Assembly: GCA_030512335.1 (NCBI GenBank)
Contig: JAULSU010000004.1
Span: 5,022,001-5,086,000, forward strand
Length of the DNA: 64,000 nucleotides
Direction: 5' to 3'
DNA from: Immersiella caudata
Taxonomy: Eukaryota > Ascomycota > Sordariomycetes > Sordariales > Lasiosphaeriaceae
A model generated the notes under the pieces. The model ran no database searches and was not told where the DNA came from. It saw only the letters and a list, made by a program, of their open reading frames with translations. This document shows, in pieces, positions 34,928 through 45,719 of this stretch (position 1 is the stretch's first letter; every line of letters begins with the position of its first letter). Made by a program: the position numbers and the translations under genes.

Positions 34928-35445
34928 ATGGTCAGCTTCACCTCCGTCTTCATTGCCGCTCTGGCTGCCACCGGCGTCTCGGCTCAGACCAACTGCCCCA
35001 ACGGCCGCCTCATGTGCGGTTGGCTCCTCAACTCTCCCCCGTACAGTAAGTTCCTTCTCCTTTTCCCCTCTCTCTACTCTCCCCCCCTGTTGTTCTCTTC
35101 TCTTCCCTTCTCTTCCCTCTCTTCCCTCTCTTCCCTCTCTTCCCTCTCTTCCCTCTCTTCCCTCTCTTCCCTCTCTTCCCTCTCTTCCCTCTCGTTTCTT
35201 CCCTTCCCTCTCTTCCCAGGGCGGGGTGGTCTTTGGCGAGGAGATGAATGACTAAGAACAAAAACTCAGACGTCGCCCGCGAGACCCTCGAGGCCGCGGC
35301 CCAGAGCACCGACCGCCAGTTTGTCTTCCATTCCATCTACCGCTGCAGCTCCGGCGGCACCATCGTCTGGAACACCAACTGCGCTCTGCCCGAGCAATGC
35401 CAGGACATTCCTGCCCAGAACCCCAACAGCTTCTGCCGCGTTTAA
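34928..35445 (+). CDS. small secreted protein with six cysteines
   Basis: Two exons (34928-35045 and 35270-35445) give 97 residues. Residues 1-19 form a clear signal peptide (hydrophobic FIAALAATG, then a likely cut after VSA, before QTN). The mature part of about 78 residues has six cysteines (TNC, LMC, YRC, TNC, EQC, SFC), an even number that suits three disulfides. The 224-nt intron ends at CAG 35269, preceded by a GACTAAG branch site. An earlier CAG at 35219 would give a stop after nine codons. The intron holds a nine-copy minisatellite. No known domain recognised; effector-like or surface-protein roles are possible but unproved. The TATA box and A/C-rich leader suggest high expression. 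Confidence 0.8.
35113..35193 (+). repeat. intronic minisatellite, TTCCCTCTC x 9
   Basis: Nine perfect tandem copies of a 9-bp pyrimidine unit inside the intron of the secreted-protein gene, continuing its pyrimidine-rich tract. Confidence 0.95.
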
Positions 35446-37427
35446 GTTGCTGTTCGGAACCCTGAACAAACAACATGAGTCGGGTGATGGGCAGTGGACA
35501 AGTTTGAAACTATCGCCAGCTGTTTGTCAGGGGTGAAGATGGGCTGTTGAGAGGTGGACCTGTTTCTTTCTCAGTGGTGGACTTTTTGGTGATGGAATAG
35601 AGTAGAGTTGAGTTGCTTACGCTAGAAAAATATAAAATCTTCCCGGGAATGAAGGCCTTCCTTTATATTGGTGTCTGTTGTGGAGCTCTGCGTCGTGATG
35701 TTGGTCTGTACAGATATGATGGTTAATTACTAGTTTATTTATACTGCCTTCCCCTTGTCTCTCCTGCAAGACCTTTTCCTTTGGCTCTGCTCTCCTGAGT
35801 ATGAGGTCATCTTCTGGCCCCCCTTGGACCATCCCCCCGACCCTCTCTTTCAATTTCATTTTCCTGTCACATTCCTGAGCATCGGTACTGCCTGGTACCC
35901 AACAGCCGTTACCTTTCTTACACACGTTCCACCCCAAGCTCACGGGGAGCAGAATCTCAACTGGGCTCGCAACCGCGGGTCACAGCGAAAGAGCCCATGA
36001 AGGACTGCAACGCTCAGAAAGTCACTTCACGTGCCAGGGCAGCATACGCTTACCTGCAGAAGTTTTGCTGCGCAGAGACAAGCAACGTCTTTGACCAATG
36101 GCCACATATGAAGAATATTCTGGAGAACCCTGAGAAGATTCCCGCCTTCTTACGCTCGCTGTAGGACAGCCTGGATAAGACGAAGCGGGAAGCCTACCAG
36201 GTCCAAAGAGTTTCGGGAACGGCTGTCCTAAATAACTCCAATAGGGTCCTGAAACGAAGAAATACGACGCGGTGGTGCGTGAGGTAAGGTGTGCTACCTC
36301 CTTTCTATCATATACAATATGTAGGTATGGATCATCATTCTCGGAGACCGCCAGCTCCTGCATCTGCTCTATATCAGCTTCGCTGTGCCTTGACCAAGAT
36401 CTCCTTCTAGGACTGCCTTCTCTTTTCCAGTAGCAAGCTAACCTCCGCTACTAGATGACGCTGCCACCGCCTCTTCTCCAACAGTCGGCCTCGGCACCCT
36501 CTTCGCTTGCAACAGCGCCGCCCGTGCCCTCATCGCCGGCACCACGGTAGCCTGCCGACGAAGACCACCTGTGCGAGGTTTTGGAATCGTTTTTCAATAG
36601 AGTCCATCTGAAAGATGATATTTGGAGCATTTTTAAGCGGAGGCGCAGAGACGGTTGGGAGGAGGCAGAGGGTGTCGGGGAGGCGTCGTTGCTCTGGGAA
36701 TCCTTTGGCCACCAGCCTGGAAATTTACATCCTCTACTTCAGGCCTTAACACGTGTTCCATCAGTGTCAAGTCGGAGGTCGGGGGTGGTTTCTTCATCCA
36801 TTTGAGGAAATCCGCCACGAAATGAAGAGGTCAGGACCTTTTTTTTTTTTCTTTTTTTCTTTTTTTCCCCGGCGCTAAGATAGGGTAGAAATGTGTGTTT
36901 AGGATTCGGAATGGCCCCGATGGGATTCGTTTGTGCGTTGTGGTGGTTGTTTTCATGCCTTTTTCTTGTTGGTGTGCTGGGACAAAAAGGGGGATGACCA
37001 GGTCGTGAGGGCATTTTGAGAGGCGTTGATTGAGCGGTCAAAGGCCCTGTTCTGGGTGCTGTAAGGCGTGGATCGTATATTTGATGCATTAATTGAATGG
37101 CGAAAGGCCTCGTTCGTGCAGCTCTAGGCGCAGTTTCCGTTTTTTTCGTACGCCCCAGCTGGATGGGTGAGACGCCTCGATTGCTTCATGAGAGGCCATG
37201 GCCAAGACTGTGCAGAGAAAAAGGGAACCACCCCTGTCAGCCCCCCCTGAACAGGGTTCGCCCCGTCCCGATAACCTCTCGGACAAGGGTTAGGGTCACG
37301 CCAATCCCGCTTCATCCCATCCCGCCAAACTTTCAACCTCAATGCATGAGCATCCGACACCCAAATCCATCACCATCAACCACCACCGCTTTCCATACCA
37401 TCAAAGCCAACCTAAACCACCGCCAAA
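35446..37427. other. 2-kb intergenic region with one exon-like remnant
   Basis: Mostly featureless; see the exon-like piece at 36454-36600. A T-rich run (36839-36867) and the leader of the next gene lie at the right. Confidence 0.5.
36454..36600 (+). pseudogene. exon-like remnant, unknown family
   Basis: A possible acceptor (branch site GCTAAC, then CTACTAG at 36454) precedes a 48-codon frame with strong fungal codon preference (VGLGTLFACNSAARALIAGT) that stops at 36598. No matching upstream exon is found, so it may be the last piece of a decayed gene. Chance is possible. Confidence 0.25.
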
Positions 37428-38633
37428 ATGACCTCACCCGCTCCAACCAAACGCACCAGCAATTCTCCAGCTAACACCACCCCGCGCAAACGCCACCGCT
37501 CTTCTGGTGCAAACGGACGCATTTCCAACACAACTGCCCTCAGCCACCTGCCGTCGCCCCCTTCCCCGAGGAATCTCCACCCCAAACCCTCCACCATTTT
37601 GACCCTCCCCACTGTAGTCCACTGTATTGAGAGCAACGTTCTCTCCTCTATCCTTAACTCGCTTCCCGAAGATGAGCTTCGCGCACTGCTCACTGCGCAT
37701 GTGTCTCAGCCGTCGAATTTATCGTCTACTCTCACCCGACAACTCACGTATGTCCTATTTTTTTTTTCTATTAACGCCCGTCCCTCTTGTCGCTCTACTG
37801 TCTCAAAATGAGGAGCAATCCCCTCAGCCCTCAACGCCTAGGAATCCAATGCGAGGCCAACTGACACCACCCCAGCACCACAGTCGACCAAGGCACCGTC
37901 GCCGAGCCCAAACCATCCAAGCACATCACCTTTGATGGCCTAATCAATGACACTGTCATCGCACCCTTGCAGAGGTTCACAGGGGAGGAGATCTCTGCTG
38001 AGAGGCTGGTGCAGATGGAGAGGTTGTTGGAGCGCCCGGATGGGCCGCTTGCGAATGTGAGGTTGTTGCATGCGCAGGCGCTGCCGAGTGAAAGTTTTCC
38101 TGTGAGTACTTTCTTCGCGTATCTTATTGTGTTGGTTGCCTACCTACTCGGGGCTTTTTTTCTTTTTGGATGCTTGGGCCTGGGAAAGACCTTCAGGAGA
38201 GATACTGACCCTGACGGACACACAGACGAGGGCAGACGCCTTGATTCAGTTGACCTCGCTACTGGAGTTCTTCCTAGAGGGCGGCATGCTGAATGACGAA
38301 AAGAGGCGAAGGCTATTAGACTGTGGTGAGGATGACACGCAGGAGGGGCCCGTGGGTAAGGCGTTCAGGGAGATCTGTGAAGGCATGACGGCGTTGGAAA
38401 GGAGCATGATGTTCAGATTGTCGATTGTCCGGAACGTGGCAGGGATGGTGAGGTTCTTTCTTGAGGCGGGAGTGTTTGGGGGTGTCGTGGAGGGCTTCAA
38501 ATTGTTGGCAGAGGTGGAGGAGAAGGACGATGTGATGGCGAGTGCGGTGTCGTTTGAGCCGCAGTTGGAGAGGCTTGATGGGGAGATGGATGAGGATGAG
38601 GGCGTATCATTGATTGGTGTTTCGACAAGCTGA
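37428..38633 (+). CDS. three-exon protein of unknown function
   Basis: Exons 37428-37747, 37876-38101 and 38226-38633 join in frame to give 317 residues. Both introns have GT-AG ends (GTATGT and GTGAGT donors). The N terminus is basic and Ser/Thr/Pro-rich with a nuclear-signal-like PRKRHRS. A helical segment follows (VLSSILNSLPEDELRALL). The rest is predicted mainly helical: TVIAPLQRFTGEEISAERL, ALIQLTSLLEFFLEGG, MTALERSMMFRLSIVRN. The C-terminal tail is acidic. The N-terminal layout (basic leader, then a helix with LRALL) loosely recalls Cut8/Sts1 proteasome-tethering proteins, but the later blocks do not match what I know of that family, so I leave it unnamed. It converges on the oxidase gene, whose stop lies 310 bases away. 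Confidence 0.72.
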
Positions 38634-38943
38634 AGGGAGGTAAGGGGTCTTGGTTGGGTGTGAACGGCTCGGGCGGGATTTGCAAGGCCTCGAGGGTCTT
38701 GCCGAACGCCTCGAAAGGAATGTAGGACGCGCTGGGCCACTTTCGTGGATCTTGAGGACATCTCAATGGGGGCCTGAAATTTCAAGCCAGTTCGATTTGT
38801 TGATGATTCTATAGGCGTTAGACACATGTGATGAGGCGTAATATAAAGGAGAAATGGCCATGCAACGGGAAGAAGATACCCCTGAAGATGTTGGTAGGGA
38901 CCTAATTGTTTCACCATTCCGGAAAGTAAGCCCACTACGCTAC
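38634..38943. other. spacer between two convergent genes
   Basis: Both genes end here, so it should hold two 3' ends. No obvious hairpin or gene is seen. Confidence 0.5.
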
Positions 38944-40998
38944 CTACACCCTACAAAGCCTCCCCTCCTGCGTCGTCAACCACTCCCTCGACCCCTTAAC
39001 CTTCCACCCCTCCGAGCCCACCCCCGTAGGAACCCAAAACAAATCCGTCGGATCCAACTCTTTCTTAATCTTCACCAACCGTTCATAATTCCCGCCATAG
39101 AAAGCCTCTCCAAAGTTCGGCTCCATAACATCCGCCTCATTTCCATAAGCTCCCGGTCCAAACGGCCTCAACCTTCCCATCCAATCCTGGTGGAACTTTT
39201 TGTTGAGACGCTCGACTTCGACTTCAGGGAGGCCGCTGCCAGCCCAGTTGACACCGATGATGGTGAACCAAATGGCGTCTCGCCAGTGGGTGTTCGCCGC
39301 GGAGGGGATAGTACCCTCCGGGGCGTCGTACTTGGCGTTGTACTGGATGAGGGCCGACCCGTCCTCGACGACGGAGCGGACAGAGTCAAACAAGGCGTCG
39401 CGCCTTGTGGCGTTGGCCCAGTTCCCTTTGGGGAACAGTCTAGAGCCGACGCGCAGGTCGGAATTGGCGACGGTTTCCTCAGGGAAGTGCCCTTTCCAAA
39501 CGGGGTAAAAACTCGGGTACTCGAAGTAGTACGGTGTGACTTTTAGCCCGAGCTCTTCCCACTCAGCGAGGAGAGGCGCAACCATGGACTTGAATTCGGC
39601 GAGGGGCATGCCGGGGACCATCCAGGGGAGCATGCTCCAGCTGTAACCTCCGCCAGGGGCGGGGAAGATGGTGCTGTAGGCGTAGCTTCTCTTTTCGGCG
39701 AAACCAGGGAAGCGTCGCCAGTAGGCGTACATGGCTTCCCAGAAGAGGGTGATCGAGACGTTGGTTTCGGCTCCGCTGAGAACGGAAAAGGTCATGCCCG
39801 AGACGGGGATTTTCGGGTGCGCCTTGACAATCATGGACGTGACGACTCCGAAGGTGTTTCCGCCTCCACCGCGCAAGGCCCAAAAGAGGTCCGTCTCGTG
39901 GGTTTCGTTGGCGGTGACGAAGCGGCCGGAGGGAAGGACGACGTCGAGGCTGAGGGCCTGGTCGGAGCCGAGCCCGACTAGGGGAGACATGGGGCTGTGC
40001 CCTCCACCAGCTGTGTAGCCTCCGGCTACACCGACACCGCCGCACTCACCACCAACAGTAGTAACGTTGTATCTTTCCGCTGCGGCGAAGAGATGTCGGC
40101 CCTCAACACCAGCGCCGATGCGGAAAGCAGCTCCAGTCCAGGAAGGGGTAGAGATCTTGGGGAGAAACTGGACTTCGTTGAGATGGTGTGTCCAGATGGA
40201 GAGAGCCCCGGCGCCGAGAGACTTGCCGAGGAAGTCGTGGCCTGTGTTCTTGACGACGAGTCGTAATTTGGCGACACGGGCGAAGTTGACGGCGAGTTGG
40301 ACCTGCGCGATGTTGGTGACGTTTACGACGTACGAAGGGAATCCGCCCAGGGTGCAAGTGCTGTTGGGGGATGCGCGTGCAGGATGGCAGGTCTCGCCTT
40401 GGTACATGGGAGACATTACGGAGGTCGGGTCGCGGACGCTGGCAATGTTAGTGAAGGAGACGAAAAAAAGGGGGAAAGGGGCAACTCACTGGGTGTTTGA
40501 TTTGGTCCAGCCTGCAAGGAGATCGGTGCACGCCGAAGCAGAGTAGAAGCCGCTGTTCTGGTAGCATACCGCGCCGATGGGAACCGTTTCGATCAAGGCG
40601 TTGCCTGTGAGAAGGTTGAAGATGGACCAGATGGCCTTGCTCGGCCAGTCAAGGTCCCCGGGGAAGACCTTGCACTCGAAATTGGCGGCGGGCTTGGTGT
40701 TGAACATGAAGAAAGATACCCCGGCAACTTTCTGGGCCGTGAGATTGGCAAGGACAGCATCGGTCAACTGAAGGGTGTTGGCTTTTATGGGCGAGGGAAC
40801 AAATTCCGCTGCAGGACCAATTTTCGTTGCGTCGAGCTCTAGAGAGAGTTAGCTTGAACGGCCGATCTGAAGCTAGATAAGGTACCCAAGCAGACCGAGA
40901 AGAGTAGCATCTCGTTCCACGACCTGGAGAGCGGGAGTTGTCACCGAGGCAACAACAGCGCTCGCCAACAGAGCGGCCCGCGCAGGGTTGGGAACCAT
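38944..40998 (-). CDS. secreted FAD-linked oxidase (BBE/isoamyl alcohol oxidase-like)
   Basis: Three exons on the minus strand (40998-40896, 40838-40490, 40438-38944) give 648 residues; the introns are 57 and 51 nt. The N terminus (LLASAVVASVTTPAL) is a signal peptide. A region rich in Trp and Cys (CKVFPGDLDWPSKAIW) precedes the PCMH-type FAD domain, as in isoamyl alcohol oxidases of the berberine-bridge family. FAD-binding marks: KNTGHDFLGKS with His218 and GGECGGVGVAGGYTAGGGHS with Cys283, the two residues that carry bicovalent FAD in this family. WALRGGGGNTFGVVTS and the C-terminal BBE motif (YGGNYERLVKIKKELDP) complete it. Many N-glycosylation sites (NVT, NST, NET, NVS) fit secretion. The substrate is not determined; relatives oxidise alcohols, sugars or pathway intermediates. 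No biosynthetic cluster is visible next to it. Confidence 0.9.
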
Positions 40999-41617
40999 CT
41001 CAACAACAGGACCTGTCGGCGACTGAGTCTTGGGAGCTCACCATCGAACCAAGCGGGAATCTACACATTTATGTCCCAAGGTACTTACGCCAAGATCGCC
41101 AACCCTCGATTTCCCGTGTCGCCACATTGGCGCCCTCTTCCCCCTCAAATTGCCAGGTCACACAAGACATTTCCCGGCTCCTCTAGCGCAGCTACACCAA
41201 TCGGACAGCCCATCTCCCGGTAAATAGCCGTCCAGAGGGGTTTTCCAAAGTCCTCGGTAAGTGGATTTCGAACAAGGGGCGGGTGGGCTCTTCGCAGTAG
41301 CCAAGTGGGACGTTCGCCCATTGCAGCGTCGTAATAAGAGAACCTTGCAGGGACGGCAAGCCAACCCGAGATTTCGGCCTCTACAAGTAGGATGCCCTAG
41401 CCAGATTGGTGGCGATTGGGGGTCACGATCTCGGGTGCTGTACGCGAGCCGTGTCAGTCACTTTTGTGAGTCCTGAACGAAAAAGGGAGCATGCATACCA
41501 AACGTTATGAACCCACCTCCGGGGGTGCCACGGCCTCAAGAATTACTGTCGTCCTCGTCTTCGTACCACGGCGGCCACTGCCAATCACTAGCCACGCAAA
41601 ACGTCCATCTCGCCTCC
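40999..41617. other. intergenic region, oxidase promoter and F-box 3' flank
   Basis: It separates the start of the oxidase gene from the end of the F-box gene, both on the minus strand. No gene or RNA is seen. Confidence 0.5.
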
Positions 41618-43099
41618 CTAACGTTCACAGCCAGAACCTCTAATCGTGACCTTTACGTCCACCCCTGCGAACATGTCCAGGAAACGCCTCATCTTTGAAG
41701 TGTCCTCTGGTCCCCAAAAATCGGGATAGTAAAAGTAAGCCAAACGAATCCTCTTCAGGCTTGGGAAGGACCCCGCATCGAGCGCACCCCGCAAGGCCAA
41801 CAACCCAGCCTTGTACTTTGGAAACTCGTACCCCGCCCCGAGCAATGTCAAGACCTCAATTGTGCCCGGTAGCGCCCGAGTAAGCCAGTCAGGTGGCCTT
41901 TCCGGTGGCTCAGGTTGGTTGAACCCTGAAACGCCGAAACTGTTCGCAGAGATGGTCAAAGTGTGCATCTTCGTAAAGTGGTTCAATGATATCGTAGTCG
42001 CTTGTTGGAAGTCAACAAAGCTCAGATCCAAGTGGAGGTGGCGCAGAGCCTGACAACTCTTCGAAAGAAGGTCGACAAGTTCGGCAGGGGTGATGTGACT
42101 GTCATATTCAGGATCGATATACCCTATCTCGCGAGATCTTCTAGAAGTTGGTATACTGTCGAGGTAAAAGCTTTCGAGACTTCCCCAGGCCGCCAGCAGA
42201 GGTTCGAGAGACTGTGGTGATCTTAGGCGATAGTTCATTATGCGTAAGTTTTTGACGCTGGCCACGATGGCGGTGACGACAGCCGCGTGAAAGCCACCGC
42301 GTAGAGTCAACGTTTCAACGTTCCAAGACCGCAAAGAGGTGAAAAGCAATGGCGTCCGGGGCTTGAAAACAGTCATAAACTCAAGGCTTTTCACCTGTCG
42401 GAACACGCCGCTCGTTCGGCCACAATCTTCGGCGCCTGTCTCCGAGTTTGATAGGTCGAGAGCTGACCGTACATACTCATCCAGCACCTTCTCCGGGCCG
42501 TACACCTCCCCTTGGTTCCTTGGCTTAGGAACCACCCGGCGAAGAGACACATCCTCGGCTATATGCGTAAGATTCGGCATTAAGCGCAGTGTCAGGCTCA
42601 GCAGGAGCACCGCGCGGCGCCACTGACACGGGCCGGGTGACACGGAGCTAGCCGGCGAGGGCAGCTTCATCGGGGCGGCAAGAGCGCTTCCGGCGCGTTG
42701 GATGGCGGGCTCCAAGTCATCTTTCAAGGCCCCGTGAAGGAGTCGTTCGTCAAGGAAGACGTGTGTCATTTGAGCAGCCAGGTCATGACGCGTTGCGAGG
42801 GTGGTCGCAAGAGACACAAGCCTACCCTCCCACAGTTTATCGGTTCGGCGCTGGCCGTATCCGAAGGCGAACTCGCGGTACATTAACGGCTGGGCGAAGT
42901 CGCGAAGCCGTTGGCATGTGAGGCAGAGGTTAGAGAACGTACGCAAGGTGCGGGAGTAGCTGGTAAGGTCGAGCGGGCCAGAATAGGGGACCACAGTCCC
43001 CGTTCTAGAGATGAGTGTCGACTCGTAGAGATTTTCGATGATCGAGAGCCAAATTTCCGTTGGAAGTAGCTGCGCAGTGGCGCAGGTCTTGCCGGCCAT
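41618..43099 (-). CDS. F-box-like protein
   Basis: A single 493-codon exon. The N-terminal 60 residues have an F-box-like pattern (LPTEIWLSIIENLY, then TFSNLCLTCQRLRDFAQPLMYREF), a form common in fungi. The rest has leucine-rich, LRR-like spacing (VKSLEFMTVF, VETLTLRGG, VKNLRIMNY, LESFYLDS, LRHLHLDLSFVD, MHTLTISANS, LKRIRLAYFYYP) that would form a substrate-binding surface. F-box proteins bring targets to SCF ubiquitin ligases through Skp1. The fungal family is large and fast evolving, so the target cannot be guessed. The leader carries (GGAGA) repeats on the plus strand at 43171-43192. Confidence 0.78.
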   Translation of the reverse strand: MAGKTCATAQLLPTEIWLSIIENLYESTLISRTGTVVPYSGPLDLTSYSRTLRTFSNLCLTCQRLRDFAQPLMYREFAFGYGQRRTDKLWEGRLVSLATTLATRHDLAAQMTHVFLDERLLHGALKDDLEPAIQRAGSALAAPMKLPSPASSVSPGPCQWRRAVLLLSLTLRLMPNLTHIAEDVSLRRVVPKPRNQGEVYGPEKVLDEYVRSALDLSNSETGAEDCGRTSGVFRQVKSLEFMTVFKPRTPLLFTSLRSWNVETLTLRGGFHAAVVTAIVASVKNLRIMNYRLRSPQSLEPLLAAWGSLESFYLDSIPTSRRSREIGYIDPEYDSHITPAELVDLLSKSCQALRHLHLDLSFVDFQQATTISLNHFTKMHTLTISANSFGVSGFNQPEPPERPPDWLTRALPGTIEVLTLLGAGYEFPKYKAGLLALRGALDAGSFPSLKRIRLAYFYYPDFWGPEDTSKMRRFLDMFAGVDVKVTIRGSGCER

Positions 43100-44450
43100 G
43101 GCTGCAGTCGCTCTGGGTAATCTGCTTGTGGATTGTTGTGTCGAGAATTGGACTGTTGCCTAAATTTTGGGGAGAGGAGAGGAGAGGAGAGGATTGACCC
43201 CCAGAAACTGCAGGTGGGGTTAGTCAAGCGGTCCTACCCGAACAAGCGCCCAGAAGAACTTCTCTGCCTCAGTCATCCCACCCACTGTGGTAACATACCC
43301 ATTTGTACCTAGAGAGCAGCGATTTATCAGAACCGCCAGAGTGGGCCGCCAACATATCTCGCAATAAGAATTCAAGTCTCCGCCTCCATGACATACTTCC
43401 TCTCGCTTTTCCCTTCTTCACAAAAATTGACGCCCTCTTTCCCATCACAAATGGATGACCCAGACCCAGTACTGACCTGCGGCCCAGATGATGAGCCCTA
43501 GCTCTATCTCCCAAGAGGCGTTTCGGCGATCATGACGATACCCTCCGCCTGTTTGGGTAAGTTCCTACCATCTGGGTCGAATCCCGTCCCCGTACACCAC
43601 GACAACGCCTCATTCCCTCACCATCCTCCTTGGGAGCAGCGGCTGAGGGCGTTGATTAGGTTCTTGAGTGCCATGGAGGTGCTTGTAGTTTGGCCGCGAG
43701 GGTAGGAATGGTGCGATGGAGTGAGTACGTGAAGCGCACGAGGGCGTTTGCTTGGACCAGAATTACCTGCGAAGAGGACCCTTGTATCTCTAGGTAGGAA
43801 CTTGCTGGTTCATGGAGGTTTTGACTCGGTCAGCAGACTCATATTGGCGTCGGAGTAATGCATATGACTGGGTTTACCGATTGTTGTAGAAGCGGGCCGC
43901 TGTGAGTATCAACGAGAAGAGACCTAAAGGACAAATCCCGTGTTGACGCAAGTTGGCGTAGTGACCAATGTCATAATTTCCGGAACCAGCGTTTCAAGAA
44001 AACTGCAGCATAGGTAGATAGATAGAAGCAGCTTCCTGAGACGCACAAGTTGCCCAAGAACATGAGGACAGTTAAGATAAATCCTTGTCATCTGCCGGCC
44101 TCAAAGGCTTTCCACGCCCAGGGTTGCTCCGTGCTGTCAGTCTTGAGCAAGCAAAACCCATCATGCGCAATACTATTCTTGCCACATCTTTGTCATATCA
44201 CCTTCATATCGCAAAGCATCAACAATCCTCTTTGTCATGAAAGTCTCTCATTACGTCTAGCCGACTCCAACACAAAGACCCCACGGCCATGCGCAAACTC
44301 TAGAGCCAAGATACTTCCAGAAACAACACCTCGCTGAGCAAACCCCAAACTACCATCCCCATCTCTTCCCCAGTTCCCCTTACGCCCCCATATCACGCAT
44401 TGTCATCGTAGACGCCTAGATACTTTCACCTTTCGTAAACGGGAACCTCT
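43100..44450. other. intergenic region between F-box and ZIP genes
   Basis: It holds the F-box promoter with a GGAGA x 4 tract (43171-43192, pyrimidine-rich in the gene's sense) and the 3' flank of the ZIP gene. No gene or RNA recognised. Confidence 0.5.
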
Positions 44451-45719
44451 CTAGGCCCACCTTCCGAGAAGCGCCATGATGATGGTGCCCAGGAACAAGC
44501 ACACCAGCATGAAGATAATATCGCCCTTCTTGCGCGAACGGTCGGGGTTGAACAGGAAGTCGCGCGCCAAGAGCTCCACTAGCCCCGTGTAAAGCAGGAT
44601 GCCGGCCGAGATCGAGTCGAGGACGCCAGAGACAACCGAGGCGACGAATGAGCCGGAGTCGTAGGTGGTGGCCATGCCCAAGCCTATGGCGACCGCGATC
44701 GGGGTAGTAAGACCGTAGGCGGCGCACAAAGCCCAGGGCAGCCAGTTGTAGCGCTTCGGGAACGGGATCATGCTCAATCGAGCGCCGATACCGAGACCCT
44801 CGAAGGCCTGGTGAAAGACAATGACGGGATACAGGGTCGAGAACTCCCGTCCGACAACACCGAGGTTCAATCCTATGATGACCGAGTGGAAGATGACACC
44901 AAACTCGAGGATCATGAACGCAACAATCTGCTGGCGAAAAGCACGCTCAGACTCGGCCATCTCACCCCAGATACTCTCGATGTTCACCGTGCTGGTCTTT
45001 TGCGCGCCGGGCATTCCATCGGGAGGAAGTGTGGTCACGCGCTCCAGCGTCGGTTGCTCATCTTGCTCGCCAGAGTGGAGGAACTGGTGAGAGCATGTCG
45101 TCTGCGAGCGCCCACGAGGGCTGTTATCTCGCTCTCGTTTCTGAGTGGCCTTGGGCTCGGGGCTTGTCTTGCCTTCATCATCGGAGCTGGTCTCCTTCGT
45201 GTGGGCGGACAGTGTCGGAGTTGGGGGCGGGCTCGTCGTGACGGCGCCTTCAACGTCGGCGTGAGCGAAACCGTATTTCTGCTCCACGTACCATTCGGCG
45301 CCAAAGTCGAGGAGGAAGATGAGCATGACCGACGTCATCGCGATGGCCGGGGGCCAAGAGTAGTCGGACCAACCAGCAGTCAAGCCGACACAACTCGCAG
45401 GGCCGATCTTATCGTAGGCGGGGTCGAGGAGGTGGATGAAGGCCGTCGCGACAATGACGCCGGCTCCGAAGTAGCGCGCAAAGAGGTAGACGTAGCGGGG
45501 GATGCGGAGACGGGGAACGCGAGTGGCGAGGACGGGAAAGACGGTCATGAAGGTAGACGTAGCGAGGAGGACAAAGATCGCCGAGACACGGGCGCCAATT
45601 CGACCATCAAAGTCTTTCGTGCTAGCAGTCATGTAGCAAACGACATCTCTCAGGGCTGCGGCGTCGAGGTCGACACTATGGGGGTCAAAGACCGCATCGG
45701 CATTGGTACCTTCTGCCAT
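44451..45719 (-). CDS. ZIP-family zinc/iron transporter
   Basis: 422 residues when started at the ATG at 45719, which has a good context (CGAACATGGC). The frame stays open upstream to 46064, but that part is Ser/Pro/Arg-rich and unlike known N termini, so I take it as leader. About eight membrane spans are visible: 44-66, 78-98, 123-143, 264-287, 294-316, 327-349, 355-383 and 400-420. A long hydrophilic loop (about 152-255) separates the third and fourth. Metal-path motifs characteristic of ZIP proteins occur in spans four (HSVIIGLNLG, His278) and five (HQAFEGLGIG, His303 and Glu307). This matches the Zrt1/Zrt2 type, which brings Zn2+ into the cytosol, usually across the plasma membrane. The loop has few histidines, unlike many zinc transporters. 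A CAA/CAG triplet tract lies about 510-550 bases upstream. Confidence 0.93.
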   Translation of the reverse strand: MAEGTNADAVFDPHSVDLDAAALRDVVCYMTASTKDFDGRIGARVSAIFVLLATSTFMTVFPVLATRVPRLRIPRYVYLFARYFGAGVIVATAFIHLLDPAYDKIGPASCVGLTAGWSDYSWPPAIAMTSVMLIFLLDFGAEWYVEQKYGFAHADVEGAVTTSPPPTPTLSAHTKETSSDDEGKTSPEPKATQKRERDNSPRGRSQTTCSHQFLHSGEQDEQPTLERVTTLPPDGMPGAQKTSTVNIESIWGEMAESERAFRQQIVAFMILEFGVIFHSVIIGLNLGVVGREFSTLYPVIVFHQAFEGLGIGARLSMIPFPKRYNWLPWALCAAYGLTTPIAVAIGLGMATTYDSGSFVASVVSGVLDSISAGILLYTGLVELLARDFLFNPDRSRKKGDIIFMLVCLFLGTIIMALLGRWA

